From Elephas maximus indicus (taxonomy: Eukaryota; Chordata; Mammalia; Proboscidea; Elephantidae): DNA of 64,000 nucleotides. The position numbers and the translations under genes were made by a program. Shown piece by piece: positions 43,287-54,878 of the stretch. Position 1 is the first letter of the stretch; each line of letters begins with the position of its first letter. Below the pieces are notes generated by a model that ran no database searches, had not been told where the DNA came from, and worked only from the letters and a program-made list of their open reading frames with translations. The stretch is taken from NCBI RefSeq assembly GCF_024166365.1, contig NC_064836.1, positions 5,828,001-5,892,000 on the forward strand. The letters are read 5' to 3'.

Positions 43287-43443
43287 GAAACCCTGGTGGC
43301 ATAGTGTTTAAGTGCTATGGCTGCTAACCAAAGGGTTAGCAGTTCGAATTCACCAGGTGCTCCTTGGAAACTCTATGGGGCAGTTCTACTCTGTCCTATA
43401 GGGTCACTATGAGTCAGAACCGACTCGACGGAACTGGGTTTGG
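43287..43443 (+). repeat. AfroSINE with TSD
   Basis: Full plus-strand short-subtype copy: gaaaccctggtggcatagtg, gcagttcgaattcaccaggt, gggtcactatgagtcagaac. Duplication TTCTTTGATTTG (43275-43286) and TTCTTTGGTTTG (43444-43455), an 11 of 12 match. Confidence 0.95.
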
Positions 43444-43455
43444 TTCTTTGGTTTG

Positions 43456-44886
43456 CCTATGGGAGATGTGATTCCCAGGCATAGGTATAGTCGATTCAGG
43501 AGCTGAGGGCTTTGCTTTTGAAATATTGAGAGATGACTCTACGAATTGTTAATAGTAAAATAATAGTAGATGCATTATTCTGACAGGGATTTTAAATTTC
43601 AAGTAATATCACATCCCTGAATTTGGATAGCCAAAATAATGTTTCAGAATTGCATCTTTAAATATCTTCATGTAATACCCGTCGGATCCTATAGACGTAG
43701 TTTTTTTCTAGCAACTCAAAAAACGTACATACAATATATAATATATTGTAAGCATGTGGGAGAGTGGGATATGAAAATTATGCTCTTAAGGTGTATACTC
43801 TTGTGCACAGCTGAAACTCTATTTATGATTGTAAACATATATTTGTCTGGATGTCATCCTTCAAATAATAATAGCAGTTACTATCAGCTGTTGCCACTGA
43901 AATTTGCAGCCTTTTCTCTAAACTGTTAGAATGCTATTTTGGTAAGAAATGCATAATACTGTTATTCCTGCAATCCCTTATTGCTTCAAATTGCTCTCTA
44001 ATGACTTTTTAAAATATTTCTCTTAGCTAGTAATAATCTACCACTCAGTGACGACACAGCACCAGCTGAGTGACTTGGAGAACAACAAAGCCACATCACT
44101 GTTCAGTCTGTCCTACTAGTCAAATTAATGAGCCATATTACCAGCTGCCTCAAGGGGAGAGTGTGTGATCAGTTCTCCTAGTGCTGACGATACTGTCATG
44201 ATGATGAATGGCTAAGCGGTAGGTTTTACTGAAAGAAACCTAGCTTAGTTTAAAAAAAAAAAAAGAACATAGCCTATTTATTTTACTAAGTATCCAATTA
44301 GTATTAGCATCCTCAACTATTTTGGCCAACTCTAATTCTTGAAAACATTAAAAGAAAAAAAGAAGCCTTAGCTAGTCAATTCTCTCCCTGTTTACTCCTC
44401 TTTCCAATAAATAATTACGACAGACAGCTGACATTTTAAGCTGCCTGTCAAATACAGAATTTACATGAACAGAGAAAGTAGTTACTAAGCATAAAAAAAA
44501 ATTTTTTTTTTTTAAGCGTAGTGGTCCTGTAGACTCTGCAGCGAACTCTCAGAAGGAAAAATATTAACATCCTTGAGAATTAGAATATTCAATGCAAGGT
44601 ATTTCTGAACTTATATTAAGAAACAAAAATTTGTCTAGAGGTAGGAGAAAACATTTATTTTCCTCTTGTGAATCCCTTAATAATCATCTCAATATGTTCT
44701 TAACATTGTTAAGGATTTCACTTTACTTACATTTTGCTGATTACAGAATTCAAACTTTACTATTTGTCTTGTTTTTATTGAGATGGAGGCAAGGATCCCA
44801 GAAAAAGCTCTGAAAATGTTATCCCTTCTAAACAGCTCACTTTCATGAGAGATCATCACAAAAGTTAATCAGATTAATATGAACTA
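43456..44886. other. Repeat-poor, unassigned
   Basis: No gene is supported. Frames of up to 96 codons (43639-43929) have no recognisable domain. The stretch 44030-44260 is neither AT-extreme nor repeat-like. A- and T-runs lie near 44252-44265 and 44492-44513. Confidence 0.4.
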
Positions 44887-44922
44887 GGACCTCTATAGGG
44901 TTGCTATGAGTTGGAAAACAAA
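44887..44922 (+). repeat. AfroSINE tail fragment
   Basis: A tiny plus-strand remnant, tatagggttgctatgagttg, followed by an A-rich run. It is the last 30 or so bases of the SINE (or the matching RTE tail). Confidence 0.6.
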
Positions 44923-46847
44923 AATAAATTCAGAGAAGACTATGCAAATGAAAAAGACATAGGTGAAAAGCCAACTAAGTACAAATTTAATATTTAACTT
45001 TCACTGTTAATTGGGCATCCCTTAAAAAATACTACGTTTGTTAAATGAGCTGAGAAAATTACACACTGGGATTTTCAGAGTACTCTTTCTCCTATGGAGT
45101 TTTAAAACAAAAGCAAACTTAGACCCATTTTTATTTGTTTTCCAAAATTCTATTCAGCATTCTTATCGATGGAGAAGATAGAAGATTAAAGATTTGTATA
45201 GTAGTGCTTTGTTTTGGGTCCTTGAATGAGAAAGCTGAATGACCTTCCCTAATTTTTTAAGGCTTCTTTTTATACCAGACTGAAAAATGGTTCAATAATG
45301 TTGAAATTTCAAATATACATCAATTATACTCCAATATGCCAAGCCATCTCTGTACTTCAGAATTCAAGAAATGGCTTTGCAAATAGCCTTCTCAACACCC
45401 TCCCTGCAAAAGTCTGCTACCTATTTATGCCACTTAAATTGAAAAGAGTACCAATTTAATTGATGAAGTTGGATAGGTAAAATGTTTATAAATATTTTAA
45501 ACAGTTAGTAATCATAATTTCCTATGTAAATGAACACTTTTAATTGATATTCAGATACCATGATAATCCACCATCACATAGTTAGTGTAGAACTCATTTT
45601 ACGACCAGCTGGATGAGTAGGAGATGGACTTAGAAACTTGGAAAGGCTGAAATAAACTCTGGAGTCTTGGACACAGATTGCGAAAAGGAGTCTTGTAGTG
45701 AAGACTACTTATAAAATTTTCCTGAACTCAGGTATTGGTGGCCCAATAGGTGACAGTCTTCCATTCCATTGGTTGAATTAGGGGCTTTTCGTTTTTTCTT
45801 CTTCTAAGCTAGAGAAAGATTGTTATTTTCAATGGTAGAAATCTTTTGGCATAAAAGCAGATTTTGCAATGCCAGGTTCAATTTTCAAATTAATTGACAA
45901 CGGTAAATTCTGTTTTTTATCATTACTCTTGTAGTTATCCCTATTTCTTTCTCCTCCTTCTCCTCTCCCCCCCTTCCTTTTACCTTTTTTTTTTTTTTTG
46001 ATAATTCAATAATTAAAAATCTAGTTAGTGGACAGTGGAGGAAAACAGAAGAGAATGTTTTAAAAAATCAAGCCTTTTTTTCTACGCTTTTCTCGAAATC
46101 TAGCTTTGTCTTACCAAAAGAAACCAAATTTGGGAATTGTACAGAACCTTCAAGAAGGAATGTGAAAATATTTAAGGGCCCTGGCATGTGTTGATAGTGA
46201 CATAGCATTTCTGGCCATGAGGTAAAATATAAAATAATTCTTTCTAAAATCACTTTAAAATTTTCTTGTTTTAAATTTTCATCACTTTTCTCTGGTACTT
46301 GGACTTTCCTTATTTAAAACACTAAAAGAATTATTCAATTAAAAAAAAAAAACTAGTAAAACTTTCCCAGGAGTAGTTATTCTGTGGCATAAGATTGTTT
46401 CTGAAGTTAAAATTCTCCTTTCTTGTTTCCCAGCACATCCAATGGGATATCTCTTAAAGGTGAAGTGACTAATCTTTCACCCTTGAAGATAATGACCATG
46501 TTAGTGAGTGCTGAGTCTGCCTTCCAGTTCCTTGCCATAAATGTCATCTTGTTACTCTGTCTAAAGCTATTGTCCTGACAATTTAAAATTGTCTAGTACG
46601 TTGCATAGGAAGTTTCCGTGAATTATTGATAAATCTGCATAATTTTGGAAAGTAGAAAATGTTAGCACAGTAGAATTAATAGTTGTTCTAATTCTTTCTT
46701 CAAGGATATGGCATTTTCACATGTGTTGTACAGAAGGAAGATCTCATAACTAATTTGTTTTGTAGGAAGGATATTTATATGGGGACATGTAAAGGATATT
46801 TAGAAGTAAAGTCTTATATTTATTCAATAGTGTATGCCGATTGGCAA
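44923..46847. other. AT-rich, no gene or repeat seen
   Basis: About 1.9 kb with no young repeat, making it the longest SINE-free stretch in the 33-53 kb portion. A C-rich/T-rich tract lies at 45951-45999. I see no exon with supporting splice sites and domains. Confidence 0.4.
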
Positions 46848-47033
46848 AGGAACCCTGGTGGTGCAATGGTTAAGTGCTTGGTTTGAACCCACCATCTGCT
46901 CAAGAGAAAAGACCTGGTGATCTGCTCCCGTAAAGATCACAGCCTAGCAAACCCTATGGGGCAGTTCCACCCTGTCATATAGGGTTGCTATGAGTTGGAA
47001 TCGACTCAACAGCACACAACAACAATAACAACA
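46848..47033 (+). repeat. AfroSINE with B-box deletion
   Basis: Plus-strand copy: aaccctggtggtgcaatggt, taagtgcttggtttgaaccc. The jump from cttgg to tttgaac lacks about 25 bases around the B box, so this copy has lost part of its internal RNA polymerase III promoter. Tail atgagttggaatcgactcaa, with (aac)n. Confidence 0.9.
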
Positions 47034-47782
47034 TGACCCTAGATACTTCAGAGTATGTTTCCAACAAATATTGGTTGAATACATAAATGAATTTAGATTT
47101 TGACAAAGCAAATTTAGGTATATTAAAGTCCAGGTTATCAAGAGTGGTAATTCTCAACTCTGATGCTGTAGTTCACTGGTGTGCCACAATCAGATACAAC
47201 ACAAGCAGAGATTTCCAAACACTTTCAGTTCATGTCACTGTTTGTGTCTCAGGAATTCTTTCACAGAGTGCCTCAGCCAAATGAAACACTTAATGGTTCT
47301 GTTCAAGTCCAAACCACTTAGTATTTATGTACTAACAACTTAGCAGCCATTTGAAAGTAAATAATACACATGATTTCAAAGAAAAAATAATATTCTTATT
47401 TCATTCTTAAATAACCTCAATGACTTACTAATGGATGAAAGTTCCCGTTGGGCACTGTACAAGTTTTTAAACCTTGGGATCGGTTTGGACACCCCACATC
47501 ATTTTCTGTTCTTCGTCGGTTTTCTCATCATACCTGCTTTGGGATCTCAGCCATCCCTCTGAAACCCAGCTTTATAAAGATACGAAGCCACCCAAAAGAA
47601 TGTAGGTCAATCTAATATGGAAACTGAACTATCTGGAGCCAGTAGTTCATAAAGTGACAAATGTCGAATATCAGTGTGATTCCCTTGAATATTTGAAATA
47701 TTACATGGTACCCCTGTAAGTTTACTGTGGTACCCCAAGGTATGCTGGTACAGTTTAGACACATAATGTGTTACTAACAATA
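47034..47782. other. Unassigned
   Basis: Single-copy-looking sequence with no recognisable repeat or gene. It includes a palindromic-looking gtaagtttactgtggtaccc area near 47716, too short to interpret. Confidence 0.35.
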
Positions 47783-48515
47783 AAGGGGCCCTGGTGGGGC
47801 AATGGTTAAGCACTCACCCACTAACTGAAAGGTTGGGGGTTTGAACCCACCAGCTGCTCCATGGGTGAAAAGGCCATATGTTCCGATAAAGATTACAGCC
47901 AGTAACCATTACTGAACATTTTGATCAAAGATTCCACAGAAGAATCCTGATCAAAGGGGGGCGGGGCGCAGGGGAATGTAGAATGGAATTTCAGATTCTT
48001 ATGGACTCTAGACTTTCTGGAGACTTGGAGGGTAGATGAACCCTAAAACTATTGCCCTGAGATAAACTTTAAACCTTAAACCAAAATATACTCTGAAGTC
48101 ACCCTAAAAACCAAACAATAGTTTAACTTAACTAGTAATAAAAGGTCTGCCTTGAGCATTATGTTCTTTTAAGAGCTATCTATATGGGAACAAATTGGCA
48201 AAAGCAACTTGAAAGATTAGATGGGAACCTTAGGGGGAAGTGAGTTTGTGTTAATGAGGATGGGACAACTCAGAAAATGTGAGTGAGAATGGTTGCACAA
48301 CTTGAAGATTGTAATCAATGTCAATAAATTGTACACGTACATGCTGAATTGATGTATGTTTTCCTGTGTGTATTCTCAACAACAACAACAAGCTAAATAA
48401 AATTTGGGAAAAAAGGATTACAGACAAAAAAGCCCTATGAGGCAGTTCTACTCTCTTCTATAGGGTCACTATGAATCAGAATTGACTTGATGACATACAA
48501 CAACAAAAACAATAG
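47783..48515 (+). repeat. AfroSINE split by a retroposon
   Basis: Left part 47783-47898 (ggggccctggtggggcaatg, gaaaggttgggggtttgaac, taaagattacag) and right part 48413-48515 (gccctatgaggcagttctac, gggtcactatgaatcagaat) are the two halves of one plus-strand AfroSINE. They are separated by the retroposon at 47899-48412. Confidence 0.9.
47899..48412 (+). mobile_element. Retroposon of unassigned family, with TSD
   Basis: About 514 bp ending in an A-rich tail (aataaaatttgggaaaaaa), inserted in an AfroSINE. Flanking AAAGATTACAG (47888-47898) and AAGGATTACAG (48413-48423) match at 10 of 11 bases. The body has aaaccttaaaccaaaatata, taagagctatctatatggga, gagaatggttgcacaacttg, aattgtacacgtacatgctg. 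There is no long ORF. The A-tail and duplication size fit mobilisation by L1. I recall similar sequence as a dispersed mammalian repeat but cannot name it. Confidence 0.75.
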
Positions 48516-48520
48516 TTATG

Positions 48521-48877
48521 TAGTCCCTGGGTGGTGTTTGAGTCCACCCAGAGGTACCTTGGAAGAAAGGTTTGGCAATCTACTTCCAAAAAATCAGCCT
48601 TTGAAACTGAAGGAGCACAGTTCTACTCTGATACATGGAGTCACCAAACCCAAGAACCAAACCCACTGCTGTTGAGTAAATTCCAACTCATGGTGACCCT
48701 ATAGGACAGAGTAGAATTGCCCCATGGGGTTTCCAAGGAATGGCTGGTGGATTCTAACTGCTGACCTTTTGGTTAGAAGCCATAGCTCTTAACCACTGAG
48801 GCATCAGGACCTCCATGGGATCACCATGAATTGGAATTGACTTGACATCAACTGGTGTGGCTAGGTTTGGTTTAACA
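48521..48877 (+). repeat. AfroSINE hosting a nested AfroSINE
   Basis: Left part 48521-48646 (agtccctgggtggtgtttga, ggcaatctacttccaaaaaa) and right part 48814-48877 (catgaattggaattgacttg, acatcaactggtgtgg) form one plus-strand copy. A minus-strand AfroSINE interrupts it. Confidence 0.88.
48647..48813 (-). repeat. AfroSINE nested in an AfroSINE, with TSD
   Basis: Full minus-strand copy: aaccaaacccactgctgttg, actcatggtgaccctatagg, cttaaccactgaggcatcag. Duplication CATGGAGTCACCA (48634-48646) and CATGGGATCACCA (48814-48826) matches at 11 of 13 bases. Confidence 0.93.
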
Positions 48878-49237
48878 ACAATTATAATGCAGAAAGGTAC
48901 CAATCATTTTCTTACACATAATATTCAAGTATCACTCACTCACTGATTTTCTGACATGTTTTTTGAAGTTGGGGGGAAAGCAATGGGTCTAACCGCTAGG
49001 GAAGAGGGAATTGTATATAACTGACAGCCTATCTAATCTGTGCCCTGGAACCTTGACAAGGGCTGTTACTGATGTATCATTAATACATTTGACAGTTATG
49101 AATTAAAATTATGCTTGTGATTATAGGCAAAGTTTATATATGTGTGAGTTTCAATATCTGGATATAATCCTCCTGCCCATACGATTGCATGTTACACAGA
49201 TGGATACCACTCTCAGAAAGAAAAATAATGCTAGTCC

Positions 49238-49412
49238 GAATGGAACAGTAGTTTGAAACTTTTCGGTCACATGGGGAGTTTATAAAAAATGAAGATTCCC
49301 AGAATCCCTAGGCTTGCTCCCTGAGATTGTATAGGCCTGGAGTAGGGTAATGGTATTCTTAAAAGCTCTCTAGGTGATTCTAATTTGGACTACATCTTGA
49401 GAAACACTGATA
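49238..49412 (+). mobile_element. MER5A (hAT-Charlie non-autonomous)
   Basis: Plus-strand copy: cagtagtttgaaacttttcg, gtcacatggggagtttataa, gattcccagaatccctaggc, taggtgattctaatttggac, cttgagaaacactg at the right end. Confidence 0.75.
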
Positions 49413-49480
49413 GAGGGATAGGGAAGCTGACAACAGCCACACCTCTTTAGCCCTCTTTTATGTACGTGTATATACAATTT

Positions 49481-49640
49481 TGGAAACCCTGGTGGTGTAG
49501 TGGTTAAGTGCTATGGCTGCTAACGAAAAGGTCTGTGGTTTGAATCCTCCAGGCGCTCCTTGGAAACTCTACGGGGCAGTTCTACTCTGTCCTATAGGGT
49601 TGCTATGAGTCGGAATCGACTCGACGGCAATGGGCTTGGT
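49481..49640 (+). repeat. AfroSINE
   Basis: Plus-strand short-subtype copy: gaaaccctggtggtgtagtg, gtctgtggtttgaatcctcc, atgagtcggaatcgactcga, cggcaatgggcttgg. It is close to the family pattern and so relatively young. Confidence 0.95.
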
Positions 49641-49654
49641 TTATATATAACTAT

Positions 49655-49864
49655 AGGAAGTCCTGGTGGCACAAGGGTTAAGTCCTGGCTACTAACTGGA
49701 ACGGTGGCAATTCAAACCCACCCAGCAGCTCCATGAGAGAAAGACCTGGTGATCTGCTTCCATAAAGATTACAGCCAAGAAAACCTTGTGGGGCAGTTCT
49801 ACTCTGTAACATGGGATCACTATGAGTCAAAATCAACTTGACGCTACCTAACAACAACAACAAA
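49655..49864 (+). repeat. AfroSINE
   Basis: Plus-strand copy: aggaagtcctggtggcacaa, acggtggcaattcaaaccca, acctggtgatctgcttccat, atgagtcaaaatcaacttga, with an (aac)n tail. It lies about 15 bp after the preceding copy. Confidence 0.92.
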
Positions 49865-50071
49865 TATGTAAGTTTAGAACGATCAGTTGTGTAGAAAAAC
49901 CAAACAAGTAACAAGACAAACGAGTCTCCATACTTTGTATTTGTGTTGTCAGTGTGTTGTCGCTCTGTGTATGTGCACACACAAGGTCCACGTGCATCCT
50001 GCCAGCACCTGGAGGTGACACCGCTAACCCACCGCCAACTGCACGAGCACTTTGTAAAGTTTTAATGATCC

Positions 50072-50238
50072 AAACCCAAAACCAAACCCACTGCCGGCGA
50101 GTTGATTCTGACTCATAGCAACCCTATTGGACAGAGTGGAACTGCCCCGTGGGGTTTCCAGGAAGCAGCTGGTAGATTCACACCGCCAACCTTTTGGTTA
50201 GCAGCCGAGCTCTTAACCGCTACGCCACCAGGGCTGCA
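50072..50238 (-). repeat. AfroSINE
   Basis: Minus-strand copy: aaccaaacccactgccggcg, agttgattctgactcatagc, cttaaccgctacgccaccag. Three extra CpG bases (for example ccggcg) are retained. Confidence 0.93.
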
Positions 50239-50267
50239 ACGGTAGTGGTTGAGTTTATGGCGGTTCA

Positions 50268-50520
50268 TAATCATATGAGTTACGTTCTCCTTTATATCCC
50301 CGGAGTATTTAACATGAAGCTTGAGCCATAGTAGGAACTCAGTAAATATCAGTCATCACTGATTTTAACCCACACTCAACATTAAGATCACCTGGAGCAC
50401 TTTTTAAAACTGTCAGTGTCAAGGACCTTCCCCAGATCTACTGAATCAGAATATCTGAAGAAGCAACCAGCTACAGACTCCCCAGGCCATATTACCAAAG
50501 TTTATGTGTTAGAGGTGATT
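50268..50520 (+). repeat. L2 3' end followed by MER5A
   Basis: 50268-50352 resembles an L2 3' end (tatccccggagtatttaaca, aggaactcagtaaatatcag). 50355-50520 resembles a diverged MER5A: taagatcacctggagcactt, ccccagatctactgaatcag. Both are plus strand. No right terminal repeat is visible for the MER5A. Confidence 0.5.
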
Positions 50521-50779
50521 CCGAATTAATGGAAATGCCTAACTCTTCCTCCAGAAGGAACGGTATATTCCATTTCCTTTGAATCCACCTGACCAATTAA
50601 GCACACAACACCTAGACTCTTTAAGCAGAGGCTTACAAAGCCATAGTGAACATAGCTGTCTCCTGCCTGTCTCCCTTATCACCTTCCTCTCTGCCAAGGA
50701 AGGAGATTCGTGTGGCCCAGGAGGCTGTCTCCCCTTGATGGATATGTCCTGCAATGCAACACTGGTTAGAACTCCCTAG

Positions 50780-51047
50780 ATTGCAGGGATAGAAACCCTA
50801 CTCAAACTGGCAGAACTAAAATCAAGAACGAATGCATTGGCTAGTATGACTGAGAAGTCTAGAGAAGTCTGACATCAAGCATGGCTGATTCCTGGATCAG
50901 GACTCTGTCTCTCTCCACCCCTTACTTCTGTTTTCCTATGCATCGATTTCATTTTCAGGCAGGCTCCCCACTTCCTATGACTGAGATGGCCCTCAGGAGC
51001 TCTGTGGTTACTTTCTATTCTTTCTCAATAGTTTCAGCAAAAGTCCT
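50780..51047. repeat. Ancient interspersed repeat, family uncertain
   Basis: Sequence order (actgagaagtctagagaagt, catggctgattcctggatca, ttcattttcaggcaggctcc, aatagtttcagcaaaagtcc) fits a widespread old mammalian repeat that I cannot name with confidence. The next AfroSINE inserted at its right side. Confidence 0.4.
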
Positions 51048-51440
51048 GGGCTGCACCCGGTGGTACTCAGTTAAAGCATCTGGCTGCTAACCGAAAATTT
51101 GGCTTTTCGAACCCACCAGCAGCTCTGCGAGAGAAAGATGTGGCAGTCTGCTTCTGTAAAGATTCAAAAAAACAAAATCAAACCAAACCGGTTGCCATGC
51201 AGTTAATTCAGACTCATAGCAACCCTACAGGACAGAGTAGAACGGCCCCATAGGGTTTCCAAGGAGCACCTAGGTAATTCAAACTGCCAGTCTTTTGTTT
51301 AGCAGCCAAACTCTTAACCACTGTGCCTCCAGGGCTCCATTAAAGATTACAGCCTTGGAAACCCTATGGGACTGTTCTCTGTCCTATAGAGTCGCTATAC
51401 ATCAGATTGACTCTATGGCAAAGGGTTTTTTTGGTTAGAA
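51048..51440 (+). repeat. AfroSINE hosting a nested AfroSINE
   Basis: Left part to 51167 (gctgcacccggtggtactca, atgtggcagtctgcttctgt, aaagattca) and right part from 51339 (ttaaagattacagccttgga, tatagagtcgctatacatca) are halves of one plus-strand copy. Confidence 0.88.
51168..51338 (-). repeat. AfroSINE nested in an AfroSINE
   Basis: Minus-strand copy: aaccaaaccggttgccatgc, agactcatagcaaccctaca, ccactgtgcctccagggctc. The host SINE word taaagatt is repeated on both sides, which fits a short target-site duplication. Confidence 0.9.
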
Positions 51441-52188
51441 CTGATAGAGTATTAATTTCATTTAATTTAGAACATGAGGAAGTACTATTTTTATTATTTA
51501 CTTCTCTCTAGAAAAAAAAATTATTATTTTTTATCTTTCAATTTCAGCAAGGACAGGACCAATAAGAAAACAGAATACGATTTTAAATGGTTTTCTATTT
51601 CGGTTTTCCGCACTATATATATATATTTTTTATACATTATATAAGTGTGTATATTTAACAATAACTCCTTAAAATAACTTAAAGTTATTAGCTTAAGTAA
51701 CCTACTGGTTATATAGGATATGTGACACTCAAGTGCAAATGTTAACACACAGTCCAGCTAGGACTGCTTGCGTTTTCCATGAGGTGACATTCTACTGTTT
51801 GTTTTCTTCCTCCTTTTCAAAGAACAGATTATCCCATAAGCCTGTAGGTAAATATTCGCTTGCCTTCTCCAGCACTTGAAAGGCTTATGAATTTAAAGGA
51901 TCTTGAGCTTACTTTTAAGGAAGATCTAGCACTTCATTGAGTTTTTAGGCACATCTTGCTTTTCTTCTCAAACTTTCAAGCTTGTAGACATGACACTGTT
52001 TTATTCTTGGACATATTGTTCCAAGTGCTCCTTATTCTACATAATGTTAGCTTTTGCATGGACAAGTGGCTATGACATAGTGATTAAAGAAATAAAATGT
52101 CTCCATAATTTGAATTTTACGCAATGGTGAATGCAGTGACAGAACATGGAAGGATGTTGAAGCTGTTTATGATTAACTAGGCTTATTC
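51441..52188. other. AT-rich, no gene or repeat seen
   Basis: AT-rich sequence including a short (ta)n at about 51614-51628. No gene, RNA or transposon was recognised. Confidence 0.4.
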
Positions 52189-52393
52189 AAAGGAGCCCTG
52201 GTGGTGTGATGATTAAGCCCTCAGCTGCACACAGAAAGGTTGGTGGTTCAAACCCATTCAGAGGCTTCATGGGCGAAAGATACGGCGATCTGTTCTATAA
52301 AGATTACAACCTAGAAAGCACCATGGGGCAGTTCTACTCTGTCACATGCCGTCACTAGGAGTGGAAAACCCATTCAACAGCATTAACAACATT
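52189..52393 (+). repeat. AfroSINE
   Basis: Diverged plus-strand copy: aaggagccctggtggtgtga, gaaaggttggtggttcaaac, agatacggcgatctgttcta, tgccgtcactaggagtggaa, with an (aac)-like end. Confidence 0.85.
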
Positions 52394-52786
52394 CTCACAA
52401 AAAGCCTAGAGCCTGCTTTAAGCATATCTTTGGATTCAGATGTGGCAGGATTCCAATTCTGGTTTTACTCGTATCTCCTATTTCCAAATAGTTTGAATGT
52501 TAACACAACATTAGAACTTCTGAAGAAATAATTACTGAAATATTTTAAAGTACATTTCTGCCATTAAGTACAACAGTTAAAGAAACAATCCAAAAGATGA
52601 ATGTTTTAAGAAATAGAGTTACATATGAACAAAGAAGGCTAGAAAGATGAAAACAATACAGAATGCAACTTTCCACCTTTTGTATTGACTTTGTTAGAAA
52701 TGTACTTTTCTTTTTTCCCTTTCCAGGAAATAGGCAATTGTTTTGAATCCACAGACCTGAGGGAATTTGGTCCACCCCAAGACTGA

Positions 52787-52998
52787 ATGAGCCCTGGTGG
52801 TACAACGGTTAAGCACTGGGTTGCTAACCTTAAGGTTAGAGGTTCAAACCCACCCAGAGGCCCAGAAGCTCTGTGGGAGAAAACCTGGAGATATGCTGCC
52901 ATAAAGATTACAGCCCAGGAGAGCCTGTAGGGAAGTTTTACTCTGTCACGTGAGGTCCGTCTGCATCAAAATTGGCTCCATGGCACCTAGCAACAAGA
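52787..52998 (+). repeat. AfroSINE
   Basis: Plus-strand copy: tgagccctggtggtacaacg, aaggttagaggttcaaaccc, acctggagatatgctgccat, catcaaaattggctccatgg. It is diverged, particularly in the tail. Confidence 0.87.
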
Positions 52999-54420
52999 TT
53001 GAAGTGAGGAGTGGAGGACACAAACTGATGTGTCATGAGAGGTAGGTGGAGAGAGAACAGGGAAACGAGGCAGGACTCTTGCACATCTTTCCATCTAGCT
53101 TTGTGAAATCACAGGATATCTATAACATCCCTGTTTAAGGGGAGACACACCTGTAAAAAATATTCCAAAGAAACCTGTACTTTATAAAAGTATCTTTTGG
53201 GATTTGATTACTGTATTACCGCAGCTCTCTGTTAGCATAGATAATTAATTGAGGGGTACTCCTGAACAGTCAGTGGTGAGTGAAACGCTGCCGTTGTTGA
53301 CAGAAGCATGTCTTATGACATGGCTTCATGGTTTGGCTCCACATCAAACTTGAGGTGTACAAAAGTTGAAAAAGGAAACAATTTCTGAAATATATCTCCT
53401 TCACTGCTTTGACTATTGTCCACTGCCTATCAGTCCTCTGGTTTTTATTCTGAGGCAAGAAATATATAGTTGGATTCTGTTGACCAAGGGACATCAAAAT
53501 ATAAACATAAACTCCCAACTATACTGTTTCTTTCCTGTTTTGCAACCAATATAAAAAATTACGCTTCCCGGCATTAAGAAAATATTGTGTGTTGAAACGT
53601 TTTCTCAGTTTTGTAACTATTGCAAAAATAGCCAGGAAAAAGCCACGGCCAGCATGCCACTGTTTTTAACCATGAACTGTATTCTCAAAATACCATAACT
53701 AGATAATTGGGACATAGCAGGGTTGTCTTTCTGTGATTTGGAATTCTACGGATTTGAAGTGAGGATAAAACCCAGGCCAATTTTATACTGTTTTAACGGG
53801 AAGCTCATCTGCATTCTCTGATAATCGAATGCAAAGGATCATTAAACGGGAAAAAGTAACTTTCTAATACTTTTTACGAGTGTTTTCAAAGCAAAGATTT
53901 ATTTTCCGATACTGTACAGCGACCACAGCCAGGCCCAGAGAAAAGTTATCTCCCTGGGGTTGCCTGTAGTCTGCACTTTGACTTCCTCCTCTTGGCCCGA
54001 TTTAGTCCAGACATTTCAATAGCTTGACTAAGCCTCTTCACTATTTAGCTGCCAAATTCAGTGGCTGCCAATATCACTAGCAGCTTTTTAAATACACCTG
54101 TTGCCAGCAATGTGTTTGAATCAAGAATGCTAGACCTTCCTGGTCTACCCCGGTTGCTAGGCTCTCTTTCAAAGGGGAATTATTTTTAAGTTTACTTACT
54201 TCATCATCTTTCATCAGGGAAACATTTTTTTTCTAAGAAGTTTCTCTCCCTACACCGAAGTTGCATTTATACTGAACCTGGTATGTAACATCTGGTTTGG
54301 GTTAGCCTATATAGAAAAAGTGGTTTTGGTGATCTAATTTTTATTTTTAATTGTGTGGGGACAGTAAAGCTATATGAATAACAAAACACGGAGACTTTGT
54401 GTAAACAAACAGGTTTTAAA
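52999..54420. other. Repeat-poor, unassigned
   Basis: About 1.4 kb without recognisable repeat. The block 53860-54200 has balanced composition and looks single-copy (for example tactgtacagcgaccacagc). Possible regulatory sequence is only a guess without conservation data. Confidence 0.4.
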
Positions 54421-54468
54421 TGTTGTTGTTGTTAGATGCCGTGGAGCCGGTTCAACTCATATACCATT
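54421..54468 (-). repeat. AfroSINE tail fragment
   Basis: Minus-strand remnant: (gtt)n then agatgccgtggagccggttc, aactcata. The rest of the SINE is missing. Confidence 0.75.
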
Positions 54469-54878
54469 TACATCAAAGTTAATCTGATACTTAATGGTGT
54501 GCATTGCATGGTAATTAGCTGTAAACACTAAGGAGCCCATATAAAGAACTGTAATGAATGAGCTTCATGGAGCCAAATGAGCATTTTTGGAGCAAGTTTG
54601 ATGGAGAGATGAGTAGAGGCACTAATCAGGGCCACAGTGGGTAAGTCCCACCATTCTTGCTCACTGTGTGGTAAGGGCCAGCATGAATCCAGTCCCCAAA
54701 GTGTGGAAATGAATCCTGTCCTCACTGTCCCACTTCTCTATCCTGGTTGCCAGCCGCTCACGTGACACATTCTGTCTCTGACCCTAGCCACCCAGAGCTG
54801 GGTCACAGCTCACAAGTTAGATGGACACAGTCTTTCAGACCAGTTGCCCATGCAGCATTTCTTGGCCCCTACCCACCC

